64,000 bases of DNA from Blastopirellula marina (GTDB lineage: Bacteria > Planctomycetota > Planctomycetia > Pirellulales > Pirellulaceae). How positions within the stretch are numbered: position 1 is the first letter of the stretch; each line of letters begins with the position of its first letter. The notes under the pieces were generated by a model. The model worked only from the letters and a program-made list of their open reading frames with translations. It was not told the origin of the DNA and did no database searches. The stretch is from contig NZ_PUIA01000001.1 of NCBI RefSeq assembly GCF_002967715.1, positions 1 to 64,000 on the forward strand, in the 5' to 3' direction. Below, one piece after another: positions 16,790 through 24,600 of this stretch. The position numbers and the translations under genes were made by a program.

Positions 16790-17674
16790 TTACCCGTCGA
16801 TCTGAATCCCAGCATCGTCGATGTGGTATGGGATAATCTCATCGGTCGCGGCGCTGCCGCGGTGTTTGCTAATATACATGGCTCGGCGGATCTTGGTGCC
16901 TTCGAGCATCTTGCCCATGTAAATGACGGTGTTCGCACCGCTGATCAAATCCCCTTCGTCCAGATTGCGGGAGATCAGGTGCTCGAGCATGGCTTCTTTG
17001 GACGTCTGCAGCATCATGCAGCCGATCGATTGGCTGTCGTAGTTGTGCTTCTCGGCCGCTTCGCTGTTGCGGCGAAATGCCTGGCGAAAGAGATCGCGTG
17101 CGACCCACATCGGGTCTTTGCGGAGCACCTGGTGATAGACGTACTCGAATAGCTCGATCTGAATCGACTCGGCCGGTACGTCGACTGGCTCCAGCCCGTC
17201 GATCACCACGCGGCGGCAACCTCGCGTGAAATTGCCGTACAGGTAGCCGATTGTGGTCGCCAGCTTCTCGTTGATTTGCTTCTGCCAATGGCCCAGTTCG
17301 TCCCAGTCCATCTCGCGGCGCGAGACTCGTTTGCCTTGGTAGTCGAACACATGCAGCATCTCGCCGTGCGTCAGGTCCGACTCGAAGAAGTTCTCCAGGT
17401 CAGGCTGCTTATGCGAGTCGGCTTCGATCGGTGCCCAGCCGAACATTCGCTCGGCGTACTCGACATGGCTCTGCGAGTCTCCCCGCGTGCTCATGTCGAA
17501 GAAGATCCCCTTGTGGTTGTCGGCTTCCTGCCCGGCGTGGGCGAAGTGAACTCCCATTTGCGTCTTGCCAATGCCGGTCGCACCGATCACTAGCGTCAGC
17601 GTGCCAGGAATCAGGCCTCCTCCGAGGTGCTCATCCAGCTTGGGAATTCCAGTCGTTTGTCGTGCTGCAGACAT
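16790..17674 (-). CDS. KaiC/RAD55-like RecA-superfamily ATPase
   Basis: The 294-residue protein starts with the KaiC-type opening TGIPKLDEHLGGGLIPGT and a Walker A GATGIGKT (about residues 31-38). A Walker B strand reads RRVVIDGLEP (about 160). One RecA-like domain is present, so it is shorter than two-domain KaiC. The C-terminal part (ISKHRGSAATDEIIPYHI) is typical of RAD55-like proteins. Its partner and role are unknown; no kaiA, kaiB or chemotaxis-type neighbours are present. Confidence 0.82.
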   Translation of the reverse strand: MSAARQTTGIPKLDEHLGGGLIPGTLTLVIGATGIGKTQMGVHFAHAGQEADNHKGIFFDMSTRGDSQSHVEYAERMFGWAPIEADSHKQPDLENFFESDLTHGEMLHVFDYQGKRVSRREMDWDELGHWQKQINEKLATTIGYLYGNFTRGCRRVVIDGLEPVDVPAESIQIELFEYVYHQVLRKDPMWVARDLFRQAFRRNSEAAEKHNYDSQSIGCMMLQTSKEAMLEHLISRNLDEGDLISGANTVIYMGKMLEGTKIRRAMYISKHRGSAATDEIIPYHIDDAGIQIDG

Positions 17675-17749
17675 AGTACTTCGTCAAAGGGACATGGCTT
17701 CTAGGATCATCGTTAGCCATCAATCGTGACACGATGGCCGCTAAAAGAA

Positions 17750-17785
17750 AAGATGGCTATCACCTTACCAAGGTGTAGCCATCTT
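17750..17785 (-). terminator. Terminator after the SMP-30 gene
   Basis: On the minus strand AAGATGGCTA and TAGCCATCTT pair, extended by CACCTT/AAGGTG with a one-base bulge, then TTTTCTTTT follows. It lies 37 bases after the stop codon at 17822. Confidence 0.75.
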
Positions 17786-17821
17786 ACGGATTTTCTATTG
17801 AGGGGAACGAGGCGAAACTGA

Positions 17822-18826
17822 TTACTTCGACCCGATCAGGCCCTTCGCGTTCGTCTTCACCCGGCACAGGTACATGTCGGCCGTCAGGTACAGCGTGCCG
17901 TCCGGGCCGAAGGCGCAGTTGGCGGTGCGTTCGCCGGTGCTGATGCGACCCAGCAGCTTGCCTTCTGGGGTGAAGACCAGCACGCCGCCTGGACCGGTTG
18001 CCCAGACGTTGCCGTTGGTGTCGACCTTCATGCCGTCACTACCACCTGGACGCTTGCCACGCCACTGTTTCGCGTCGTAGAACATTTTGCTTTCGCCCAG
18101 CGTGCCATCTTCCTTCACTGGGAACGCTTTCCAGTGGCACTCTTGCGAGTCCGCCACGTACAGGGTCTTTTCATCCGGTGAGAAAGCAATGCCGTTGGGG
18201 CGAGGGCATTCCTTGGTCAACAGCGTCAGCTTGCCATCTTTGCCCAAGCGATAAACGCCGCAGTAATCGAGGTCGGCTTCCTTCCCGTTCAATCCGCCTG
18301 GCAGGCCGTACGGAGGATCGGTGAAGTAGAGGTCGCCGTTGGAGTGATAAACCAAGTCGTTCGGGCTGTTCAGGCGTTTCCCTTCGTAGTGCGAGACCAG
18401 CACCTTGCGTTCGCCGTCGATCATCTGCGTGATGTTGCGATCGCCATGGCAGCACATCGTCAGGTGCCCTTCCGGAGAGATCGCCAGGCCGTTGGTGCCA
18501 GGCTCTTGCCCTTCAAACTTGGGCATCCCGGTGTACCCGGCAGGCTGCATGAAAACATCGGTCCCGTGCCCAGGCTTGTACTTCACGATCCGGTTATTGG
18601 GGATGTCGCTGAACAGCAGGAAACCCTTGGGCATCCAGACCGGTCCTTCCGACCACTCGAACCCATCAGCCAGCACTTCGATTTTGGCATCTTTGGGAAC
18701 CAACTCATCAAACGCAGGGTCAAGCCGTTCGATCTCGCCAATCGTTTTTTTAACATCATCAGCTATGGCCGTGGCAGCCATCGCCGCACAGGTCAGCAAA
18801 GTTAGTGCCAGGGAGGAAACACGCAT
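17822..18826 (-). CDS. Secreted SMP-30/gluconolactonase-type beta-propeller
   Basis: The 334-residue protein has a signal peptide (ending near AIA-DD, about residue 22) and a six-bladed SMP-30 propeller. Family motifs are EWSEGPVW (about 56-63, with the first metal-ligand Glu), NSPNDLVYHSNGDLYFTDP (about 150-170), CPRPNGIAFSPDEKTLYVAD and GGSDGMKVDTNGNVWATG. These supply the Glu, Asn and Asp ligands of the divalent metal. It probably hydrolyses a sugar lactone outside the cytoplasm; the exact substrate is unknown. Confidence 0.88.
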   Translation of the reverse strand: MRVSSLALTLLTCAAMAATAIADDVKKTIGEIERLDPAFDELVPKDAKIEVLADGFEWSEGPVWMPKGFLLFSDIPNNRIVKYKPGHGTDVFMQPAGYTGMPKFEGQEPGTNGLAISPEGHLTMCCHGDRNITQMIDGERKVLVSHYEGKRLNSPNDLVYHSNGDLYFTDPPYGLPGGLNGKEADLDYCGVYRLGKDGKLTLLTKECPRPNGIAFSPDEKTLYVADSQECHWKAFPVKEDGTLGESKMFYDAKQWRGKRPGGSDGMKVDTNGNVWATGPGGVLVFTPEGKLLGRISTGERTANCAFGPDGTLYLTADMYLCRVKTNAKGLIGSK

Positions 18827-18964
18827 GGGGGAAGCTCCGAATATGGGATGGGTTGATTATGGAGAGGGAGTTGGAAAAACGTTTATCCTAACTTGCCGGG
18901 ACGCGCGAGGCAATTCGCCACGAAGTGTTTGGTTTTTCCGTGATCTGTTGGTTAGACTGGCCGC

Positions 18965-19141
18965 ATGGATACCGAGCACCCCCACGACGAACGCCCACGC
19001 TTCGATCCTTCTCGTCTGGAATATCAGAGGGTGCGGTTCTCGATTGGTAGCATGATCTTCTGGATCACGATCATCTGTCTGGGCTTGGCACTGGGAAACG
19101 CAGGAGCAAGCATTTTTCTACGCTTGAACGGCGAGGGCTAA
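18965..19141 (+). CDS. Short single-TM protein (58 residues), first of the RFSI tandem set
   Basis: The frame encodes MDTEHPHDERPRFDPSRLEY followed by VRFSIGSMIFWITIICLGLAL and a short tail ending NGEG. The RFSIGSMIF motif and the membrane segment match those of the four longer genes downstream (for example FRFSIGTMI at 20037). It is either a stand-alone small protein or a truncated family member lacking the outer domain. The ribosome binding site is weak. The match to the neighbours is the main support. Confidence 0.6.
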   Translation: MDTEHPHDERPRFDPSRLEYQRVRFSIGSMIFWITIICLGLALGNAGASIFLRLNGEG

Positions 19142-19241
19142 ATGCCGCGCCTGGGTCGTCCATTTTTCTTACAAGATTGCTAGTGCCACGATACCGCAAA
19201 AATGATGGTCTCGACCAAACACGTGGGGTAGACTGAGCCCC

Positions 19242-20000
19242 ATGAATAGCGATCCGCTTTTCCAAACCGATCAGGCACAGCCTGACCCGCAAGTGAGAGA
19301 GTTGCACAAGCCGCAGCAACTCTTTCGCAATGCATGGAACTTCTCGTTTAAGACATTCTTGGTTGTGATGGTCTTTGCAACGCTGTTGGTATCGCATGTT
19401 TGGACGTCGAAGAAGTTGTCGGATGCCGAACGGAACCTGCGAGAGGTTCGCCAGGATTTCAAATTGCTCGATGTACAGGATCCGAGCCAGATTTACCAAT
19501 TGACCATGGCGAAGCAATTGCCGTTTTATATCCAAAAGCGAGTTTATCTCCCGCCAGGGCGTAACTATCAGTTTTGTCTATCACTCGATGGAGACGTCTA
19601 TTTGGACGATGACTCGGCGAAGTGGCGAGTGCTACTGGAGCCCGGTACCGGGATTCTCACATTTCGAGTCGTCCAGAAAACGAATGGATTGTTTCAAGGA
19701 GAATTGACCACCGATTGGTCAAGCTCTCAATCAGGCGTCGTTCCAACACGCCGTGTTTCGACGCACGATTTTAACGCAAGTCGAGGGGCTATTTCCCAGT
19801 TCTATTGGCGGACTATTCATCGGCTGGTGGTCGAATCGCCAGACGATTACGTGATCAGCCATATCGAACGAGATGCAAACCACTTCCAAGGCCCTTACGA
19901 TCCAACGAAAAACGCCAACCTTTTCTCCATGGGACTTCGGCATGAGGATGGCCGCACGGAGGGGCTGGAATTATGGATCGAACCGGTACCGCTTCCGTAA
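19242..20000 (+). CDS. Single-TM protein of the RFSI tandem family, copy 2
   Basis: The 252-residue protein has a cytoplasmic N-terminus of about 33 residues, one TM segment (FSFKTFLVVMVFATLLVSHV, about 34-53), a helical linker (DAERNLREVRQDFKLLDV) and an outer beta-rich domain to the end. It shares the linker motif and the PPGRNYQFCLSL strand with the next genes, which read PPGKSYLVCLSE and PEGSTYQIK. No enzymatic motif is visible. It is followed after 36 bases by copy 3. Confidence 0.75.
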   Translation: MNSDPLFQTDQAQPDPQVRELHKPQQLFRNAWNFSFKTFLVVMVFATLLVSHVWTSKKLSDAERNLREVRQDFKLLDVQDPSQIYQLTMAKQLPFYIQKRVYLPPGRNYQFCLSLDGDVYLDDDSAKWRVLLEPGTGILTFRVVQKTNGLFQGELTTDWSSSQSGVVPTRRVSTHDFNASRGAISQFYWRTIHRLVVESPDDYVISHIERDANHFQGPYDPTKNANLFSMGLRHEDGRTEGLELWIEPVPLP

Positions 20001-20036
20001 GTAAATCAGCAACACGCATCATGCAGGATACTTCGT

Positions 20037-20801
20037 ATGGATACGACTGAACCCTTGCAGCAACCGCCTGCCAGGCAAACCAGGAAATGGGGGTTCCGAT
20101 TTTCGATTGGGACAATGATCTTGGTGACCGCCCTTGTTGCAATCGTTCTTTCGCACGCGATGACTTCTCGACAGTTAATGGTTGTCGAAGAGGATGCACG
20201 TCGTGCGTATGCTGCCGCTGGGATGTTTCATATTCCCAATGACGAGCGTGTGTATGTTCGTTCGATCAGTCAACCACTACTGCATGTCTGGCAGTGGCGT
20301 ATCCAGGTACCCCCTGGCAAGTCGTATCTTGTCTGCCTAAGTGAAGTCGTGCCGCGTGACGGTTATCCGCCTGAGTCGTGGCCGTTGGAACTGATGCCGG
20401 GCGACAACCTGCTCAATATTCAACTGGTACGCAGTGAACTAGGAACATGGAAAGCTTTACGATTTATTGATTGGAAGCAGGACGACCAACAGCAAAACGC
20501 CCAGCGAAGATTTGACTCGCGCGAACTGAATTTCGAAGGTGCCAAGTGGCTGGAAGTGGGCAAATATGGCTTTCCACCAATCACCAACCCCAATGTTCCC
20601 TGGCTGGGAGACGTGGACGGCAAAGCAGTGACTTTCCCGCACAGCGTTTTACCTGCGGATTTGACCTGTGAAGCTCCGCTCGACGAACAGCAATTTCAAT
20701 TGTTCCGTCTAGTCGATCTACAGCGTCCCACGCCTGACAATCAAGGGAACGAAGGCCTTTTGATTTGGATTGAAGAAGTCAAAGGAGCCGTCCAGCCGTG
20801 A
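20037..20801 (+). CDS. Single-TM protein of the RFSI tandem family, copy 3
   Basis: The 254-residue protein has the same plan as its neighbours: a short basic cytoplasmic tail, FRFSIGTMILVTALVAIVLS as TM (about 18-38), a linker and an outer domain with the conserved VWQWRIQVPPGKSY strand. Its stop overlaps the GTG start of the next gene (GTGA), so translation is probably coupled. No function can be assigned. Confidence 0.78.
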   Translation: MDTTEPLQQPPARQTRKWGFRFSIGTMILVTALVAIVLSHAMTSRQLMVVEEDARRAYAAAGMFHIPNDERVYVRSISQPLLHVWQWRIQVPPGKSYLVCLSEVVPRDGYPPESWPLELMPGDNLLNIQLVRSELGTWKALRFIDWKQDDQQQNAQRRFDSRELNFEGAKWLEVGKYGFPPITNPNVPWLGDVDGKAVTFPHSVLPADLTCEAPLDEQQFQLFRLVDLQRPTPDNQGNEGLLIWIEEVKGAVQP

Positions 20802-21682
20802 GCGATTCAAATAGTACGAAGGAGAACCGCGTGGATCATCAAGAGATCTCGCCGCTTCGTTTTCGCTTTTCGATTCTCACCATCCTGCTGGTAACGGCGA
20901 TCGTAGGACTTTCGCTGGCGTATTTTCAGTCGCAGTGGCAGCTTGCCGATCGTAATGCTCAACTGAAGCAGATGCGACGCGATTATCAGCTGCTGGATGT
21001 TATAGACAAAAGCAAAATTTACGTTCGCCCCTTAAAAGTGCCTGCCGATAACATGTGGCAATGGCGGGTCCATCTGCCGGAGGGGAGCACCTATCAAATC
21101 AAAAATAACTATGACAGCATTCCACCCAAAACACCCAAGCCTGCAGCGCGTTCGTCCCTGACCCTTTCGCCGGGCACCTACGTGATCACGCAGATGTTCG
21201 TCTTCGATCCCACGCTCGCTTTGCCCCAGTGGAGATTTCTTCTAGCGGTCGATAATCCCTATGTGAGTTTGCAGGCGGGGGGCAGTGTGTCTCGTGAAGA
21301 TGTCCCGTGGCTTGAGGCCCGAGGTCTTCCTTCCGGAGAATACACTTTGCCTGGTGAAAGCAATAACCAACCAGGACGAAAGGTTGGCATGGTAGTAGAT
21401 AACAACCTTTATATAAACCTGCGTACTGCAACGATATCGGACATCGATTACGAGCCAGATGAAGAAGTCCCGCTACTCCTCTGGAAAGTCGACGAGCCTC
21501 TCTCTCCCGCAGACCAAGAGCCCGTCGATTACCTGCCGCTGGAAGTTTTTCGATTATGGATCGAACGCGAGCCGCAGCCAGATGGTTCAGCGAATCTACT
21601 TCCATGTCCGCTCATCCGTCAGAAGGTCTTAGGCGATGACTTGCAGTCGATGTTTTGTTGGCATGAGGAACTCGATCAATGA
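20798..21682 (+). CDS. Single-TM protein of the RFSI tandem family, copy 4
   Basis: The 294-residue protein starts at GTG within the previous stop. The TM segment begins FRFSILTILLVTAIVGL (about 25-45). The linker LKQMRRDYQLLDVIDKSKIY closely matches LREVRQDFKLLDVQDPSQIY in copy 2, the clearest evidence of common descent. The outer domain has MWQWRVHLPEGSTY. Its end overlaps copy 5 by four bases (ATGA). Confidence 0.78.
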   Translation: MSDSNSTKENRVDHQEISPLRFRFSILTILLVTAIVGLSLAYFQSQWQLADRNAQLKQMRRDYQLLDVIDKSKIYVRPLKVPADNMWQWRVHLPEGSTYQIKNNYDSIPPKTPKPAARSSLTLSPGTYVITQMFVFDPTLALPQWRFLLAVDNPYVSLQAGGSVSREDVPWLEARGLPSGEYTLPGESNNQPGRKVGMVVDNNLYINLRTATISDIDYEPDEEVPLLLWKVDEPLSPADQEPVDYLPLEVFRLWIEREPQPDGSANLLPCPLIRQKVLGDDLQSMFCWHEELDQ

Positions 21683-22455
21683 CCGCTTCCGAGCAGCATG
21701 GTGCTGATGTCCCGCCTTCGCGAAAAAAGTCATGGGGTATTCGCTTCTCGTTGCTCTCGATGATTCTCTTGATTACGGTCGTGGCTCTCTCGATCTCTAA
21801 TTGGCAGAAATCCCAGCAGCTTTCTCGGTTAAAAGTGCGAACCGAACAGCTCTCGCAGGCACTAGGGATTCCTCTAGTCACCGACTCAACTAAAGTCACG
21901 GCGATCGGTGTGCCGGTGTTGGCAAACGCCTCTTGGGAATGGCACGTCGTGATTCCCGAAGGGAAGGAATACGACCTATTCGTGGCCTTCACGCATCTTC
22001 CCGCGGAGGGTCTTCCTGAAGATCCCATCCACGTTGAATCACTCACCAACGGCGAAGTTCGAATCAATCTTTCGATTGAACCGGAAGTGGACTTGCCTAC
22101 TACCGTAACAGTACGCGGCCGCTACGTTGTGCCAGCCCAGGCCGTGCAAACGATGCTGTATCATGGACTATCGCCACGCGAGGCCTCATGGCTGCTTCAT
22201 TATGGCGGCGAGTCTCGTGCGGTTGCTCGACACGACGGGGGCCCGAAGTGGTATTGCACGCGAAACGAAGGTCTGATCCAGGACCCCGAGTACGTGGTGA
22301 CTACATTCGATCCGGACGAAGCGATCGTTCTCCGTCGCACGCGGGTTTACCCGGTAGAGGATCCAACCAGCGACGACGACGCACCCAGGACGTGCGCGGG
22401 AATGATGGTGTGGCTGGCTCCTAAAGTGCCCGAAGACGAGACGGCCAATCCTTAG
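21679..22455 (+). CDS. Single-TM protein of the RFSI tandem family, copy 5
   Basis: The 258-residue protein has IRFSLLSMILLITVVALSIS as TM (about 17-37), a linker and an outer domain with WEWHVVIPEGKEY, equivalent to the WQWR..PPGK strand of its neighbours. It ends the operon. Its stop overlaps the stop of the convergent efflux gene by four bases. Confidence 0.78.
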   Translation: MTASEQHGADVPPSRKKSWGIRFSLLSMILLITVVALSISNWQKSQQLSRLKVRTEQLSQALGIPLVTDSTKVTAIGVPVLANASWEWHVVIPEGKEYDLFVAFTHLPAEGLPEDPIHVESLTNGEVRINLSIEPEVDLPTTVTVRGRYVVPAQAVQTMLYHGLSPREASWLLHYGGESRAVARHDGGPKWYCTRNEGLIQDPEYVVTTFDPDEAIVLRRTRVYPVEDPTSDDDAPRTCAGMMVWLAPKVPEDETANP

Positions 22456-23678
22456 ACACTCTTCTCGCCCAGACAAAGTTCTTCGCTTGGTTCTGGCTTG
22501 GGAAACGCCCAATTCGCGGTGATGCCTGCGGCAATCGCGGCCAGGGCAATCGTCACAGCCATGGGAATCGCGGTTCCGTTAGCAGTCAGGCCAATCACGA
22601 GCGCCGCGATCGTACCGAAGCCGAACTGGCAGGCACCCATCAGCGCGGCGGCGGTGCCGGAGATCTTGCCCTGGGATTCCAACGCCATCACACCGCACAG
22701 GGGCAAGACGAAGCCGATCGATGTGATGATCACAAACAGCAAGACTGGCAGCAGCACGACGTTCATTTCGCCAGCCAGCTCTAGCGAAAGGAGTGTCACG
22801 GCGGCCAGGATGTAGGTGGCCAGCGCCCTGCGGATGATGGTTTCGGCACTGAAACGCCCCAGCAGTCGCGTACCACTCTGAGCACCAATCATCAGTCCAA
22901 CCGCATTCGATGCAAAGATGCAGCTGAAAAGGGTTGGCGAAATGCCATGGATGTTGATGAACGCGAACGACGAACCGGTCAGGTAGGCGTAAATGCCTGC
23001 CTGAGCAAAGGCCATTGTTGCCACATACGGCATGTACTGCCGACTAACCAGTAGCGAGCCGTAGTTCTTCAGGGCAGCGATCGGGTGACTGGAAGTTCGC
23101 TGATGCGGCAGGCGGGTTTCCGGCATCAGCGTCATCACGAGCACGATGCAACCAACCCCAAACAGCGCGAGAAACACAAAGATCCATCGCCAGGAAGCGA
23201 ACATCAAAATAGCCGAGCCCATCAAGGGACCCAGAATTGGGGCCAGCCCCAGCACCAGCATCATCATGGCGACCAGTTTGGCGGCGGTCGGCCCGGTGTA
23301 AAGATCGCGTACGACGGCCATGCCAGCGACACGGCCAATCGCCCCGCCCAGTCCTTGGACGAAACGCAGCGCGAGGAGTTGTTCCCCATTTTGCACGAAT
23401 GCACACCCCAGCGACGCGACGATAAACAGCAGCAGGCCACCCACGATCATCGGCTTACGCCCGACACGATCGGAAAGGGGGCCATAGAATAACTGTCCCA
23501 TCATCAGCCCGGCCAGGAAGGTCATCAGGCTGAACTGGACGACCCCTTCGCTGATACCCAGTTCGGACGTGATTTGCGGCATGCCTGGCAGGTATAAGTC
23601 GATCGCCAAGGGGCCAACCGCCCCTAGAATTCCCAAGATGGGAGCGATCAACCAGGGGTGAATTTGCCGCGAGGCCAT
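22452..23678 (-). CDS. Bcr/CflA-family MFS drug efflux transporter
   Basis: The 408-residue protein has 12 predicted TM helices. The family motif DLYLPGMPQI is at about 27-36 and the MFS signature GPLSDRVGRKPMI at about 67-79. Members export chloramphenicol, bicyclomycin and similar compounds by proton antiport; the substrate here is unknown. It is divergent from a TetR regulator across a palindromic operator candidate, the usual control arrangement for such pumps. Confidence 0.9.
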   Translation of the reverse strand: MASRQIHPWLIAPILGILGAVGPLAIDLYLPGMPQITSELGISEGVVQFSLMTFLAGLMMGQLFYGPLSDRVGRKPMIVGGLLLFIVASLGCAFVQNGEQLLALRFVQGLGGAIGRVAGMAVVRDLYTGPTAAKLVAMMMLVLGLAPILGPLMGSAILMFASWRWIFVFLALFGVGCIVLVMTLMPETRLPHQRTSSHPIAALKNYGSLLVSRQYMPYVATMAFAQAGIYAYLTGSSFAFINIHGISPTLFSCIFASNAVGLMIGAQSGTRLLGRFSAETIIRRALATYILAAVTLLSLELAGEMNVVLLPVLLFVIITSIGFVLPLCGVMALESQGKISGTAAALMGACQFGFGTIAALVIGLTANGTAIPMAVTIALAAIAAGITANWAFPKPEPSEELCLGEKSV

Positions 23679-23737
23679 GGTGCTTCCTGCGATTTAAAGT
23701 CAGCGTGTACGATTTTTTTTCTTGAACTTTGTTATTG

Positions 23738-23753
23738 GAAACGATGTCGTTTC
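23738..23753. promoter_or_regulatory. Palindromic operator candidate between MFS pump and TetR gene
   Basis: GAAACGATGTCGTTTC consists of two perfect 7-base arms around a central TG. It lies in the divergent intergenic region, just downstream of the predicted MFS promoter, where a TetR-family dimer could block transcription. A further half-site-like GGAACGA lies at 23760-23766. Confidence 0.65.
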
Positions 23754-23762
23754 TTAAATGGA

Positions 23763-23791
23763 ACGATACCCGTCTTCCGCGTAAGAGTCAA
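23763..23791 (-). promoter_or_regulatory. Predicted promoter for the MFS efflux gene
   Basis: On the minus strand TTGACT (23786-23791) and TATCGT (23763-23768) are separated by exactly 17 bases. The palindrome at 23738-23753 would lie near +1, fitting repression by the adjacent TetR protein. Confidence 0.5.
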
Positions 23792-23796
23792 CGGTT

Positions 23797-24432
23797 ATGA
23801 CCAAACCCACATCCGACCAGCCCGAGAAGGCCAAACCAGGCCGACCGCCGGTTTATACCGAACAGGAGCGCTGTCAGCGTCTGTTAAGGGCGGCCGAAGA
23901 GGTATTCACCTCGACTGGCTACGGCGCGGCAACCATGGAGGAAATTGCCAAATCGGCAGGCATGTCCAAGAAGACACTCTATGCGATCTACCCGGACAAA
24001 GAGCATTTGTTCGCCGCGATGGTCGGCGGTTTGGGGGATTCGCCGTGGGAAAACGACACCACCCAGGCCGAGGACGCCGGAGTTGAACTGCGTCGTCGGC
24101 TGCATGCGATGGTGCAGTTCATCATGACCTCGCGGCAGGTTCGCTTGACGAGGCTGTTGATCTCGGAAGCGGAACGCACCCCCAAGCTGGCTCGGGACTT
24201 TCATGACCGCGTGATCTCGAAAGCACGCCGCTACCTGGGCGAAGCAGTCGAGCGAGCGCGTGATGAAGGGGTCGGCCCGCGGATCGACGACATCGATCAA
24301 ATGACCGCCACGCTGCTGGGGGCAGCTTTGGCTCGCAATCACCTGGGTGCGCTGTTCGGCCGAACCCCTAAGGCCACAAAAAAACAACTGGAAGACCAGG
24401 TCGACACGGCGCTGCGGCTGCTGGGGTACTAA
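23797..24432 (+). CDS. TetR-family transcriptional regulator
   Basis: The 211-residue protein has the N-terminal TetR HTH (RLLRAAEEVFTSTGYGAATM, then EEIAKSAGMSKKTLYAIYPD; about residues 28-70) and an all-helical ligand-binding domain. It is divergent from the Bcr/CflA pump and most likely represses it until a substrate binds. The short Pro/Lys-rich N-terminal leader (about 25 residues) is common in related regulators. Confidence 0.88.
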   Translation: MTKPTSDQPEKAKPGRPPVYTEQERCQRLLRAAEEVFTSTGYGAATMEEIAKSAGMSKKTLYAIYPDKEHLFAAMVGGLGDSPWENDTTQAEDAGVELRRRLHAMVQFIMTSRQVRLTRLLISEAERTPKLARDFHDRVISKARRYLGEAVERARDEGVGPRIDDIDQMTATLLGAALARNHLGALFGRTPKATKKQLEDQVDTALRLLGY

Positions 24433-24600
24433 GCGAGACGTGTCGCGCCAGGTGGCACCATCGTCGGTTGATTCGACGCGCAAGGACTTCTTAGCCGTGA
24501 TTTCGGCGCGAATTCTCGCAAAACAAGTGCAAGGAATAGCATTTGCTTGATAGGTTGGGATTGTTGACTTGACGTTTGACTCCTTTCGCGACCTGATGCC

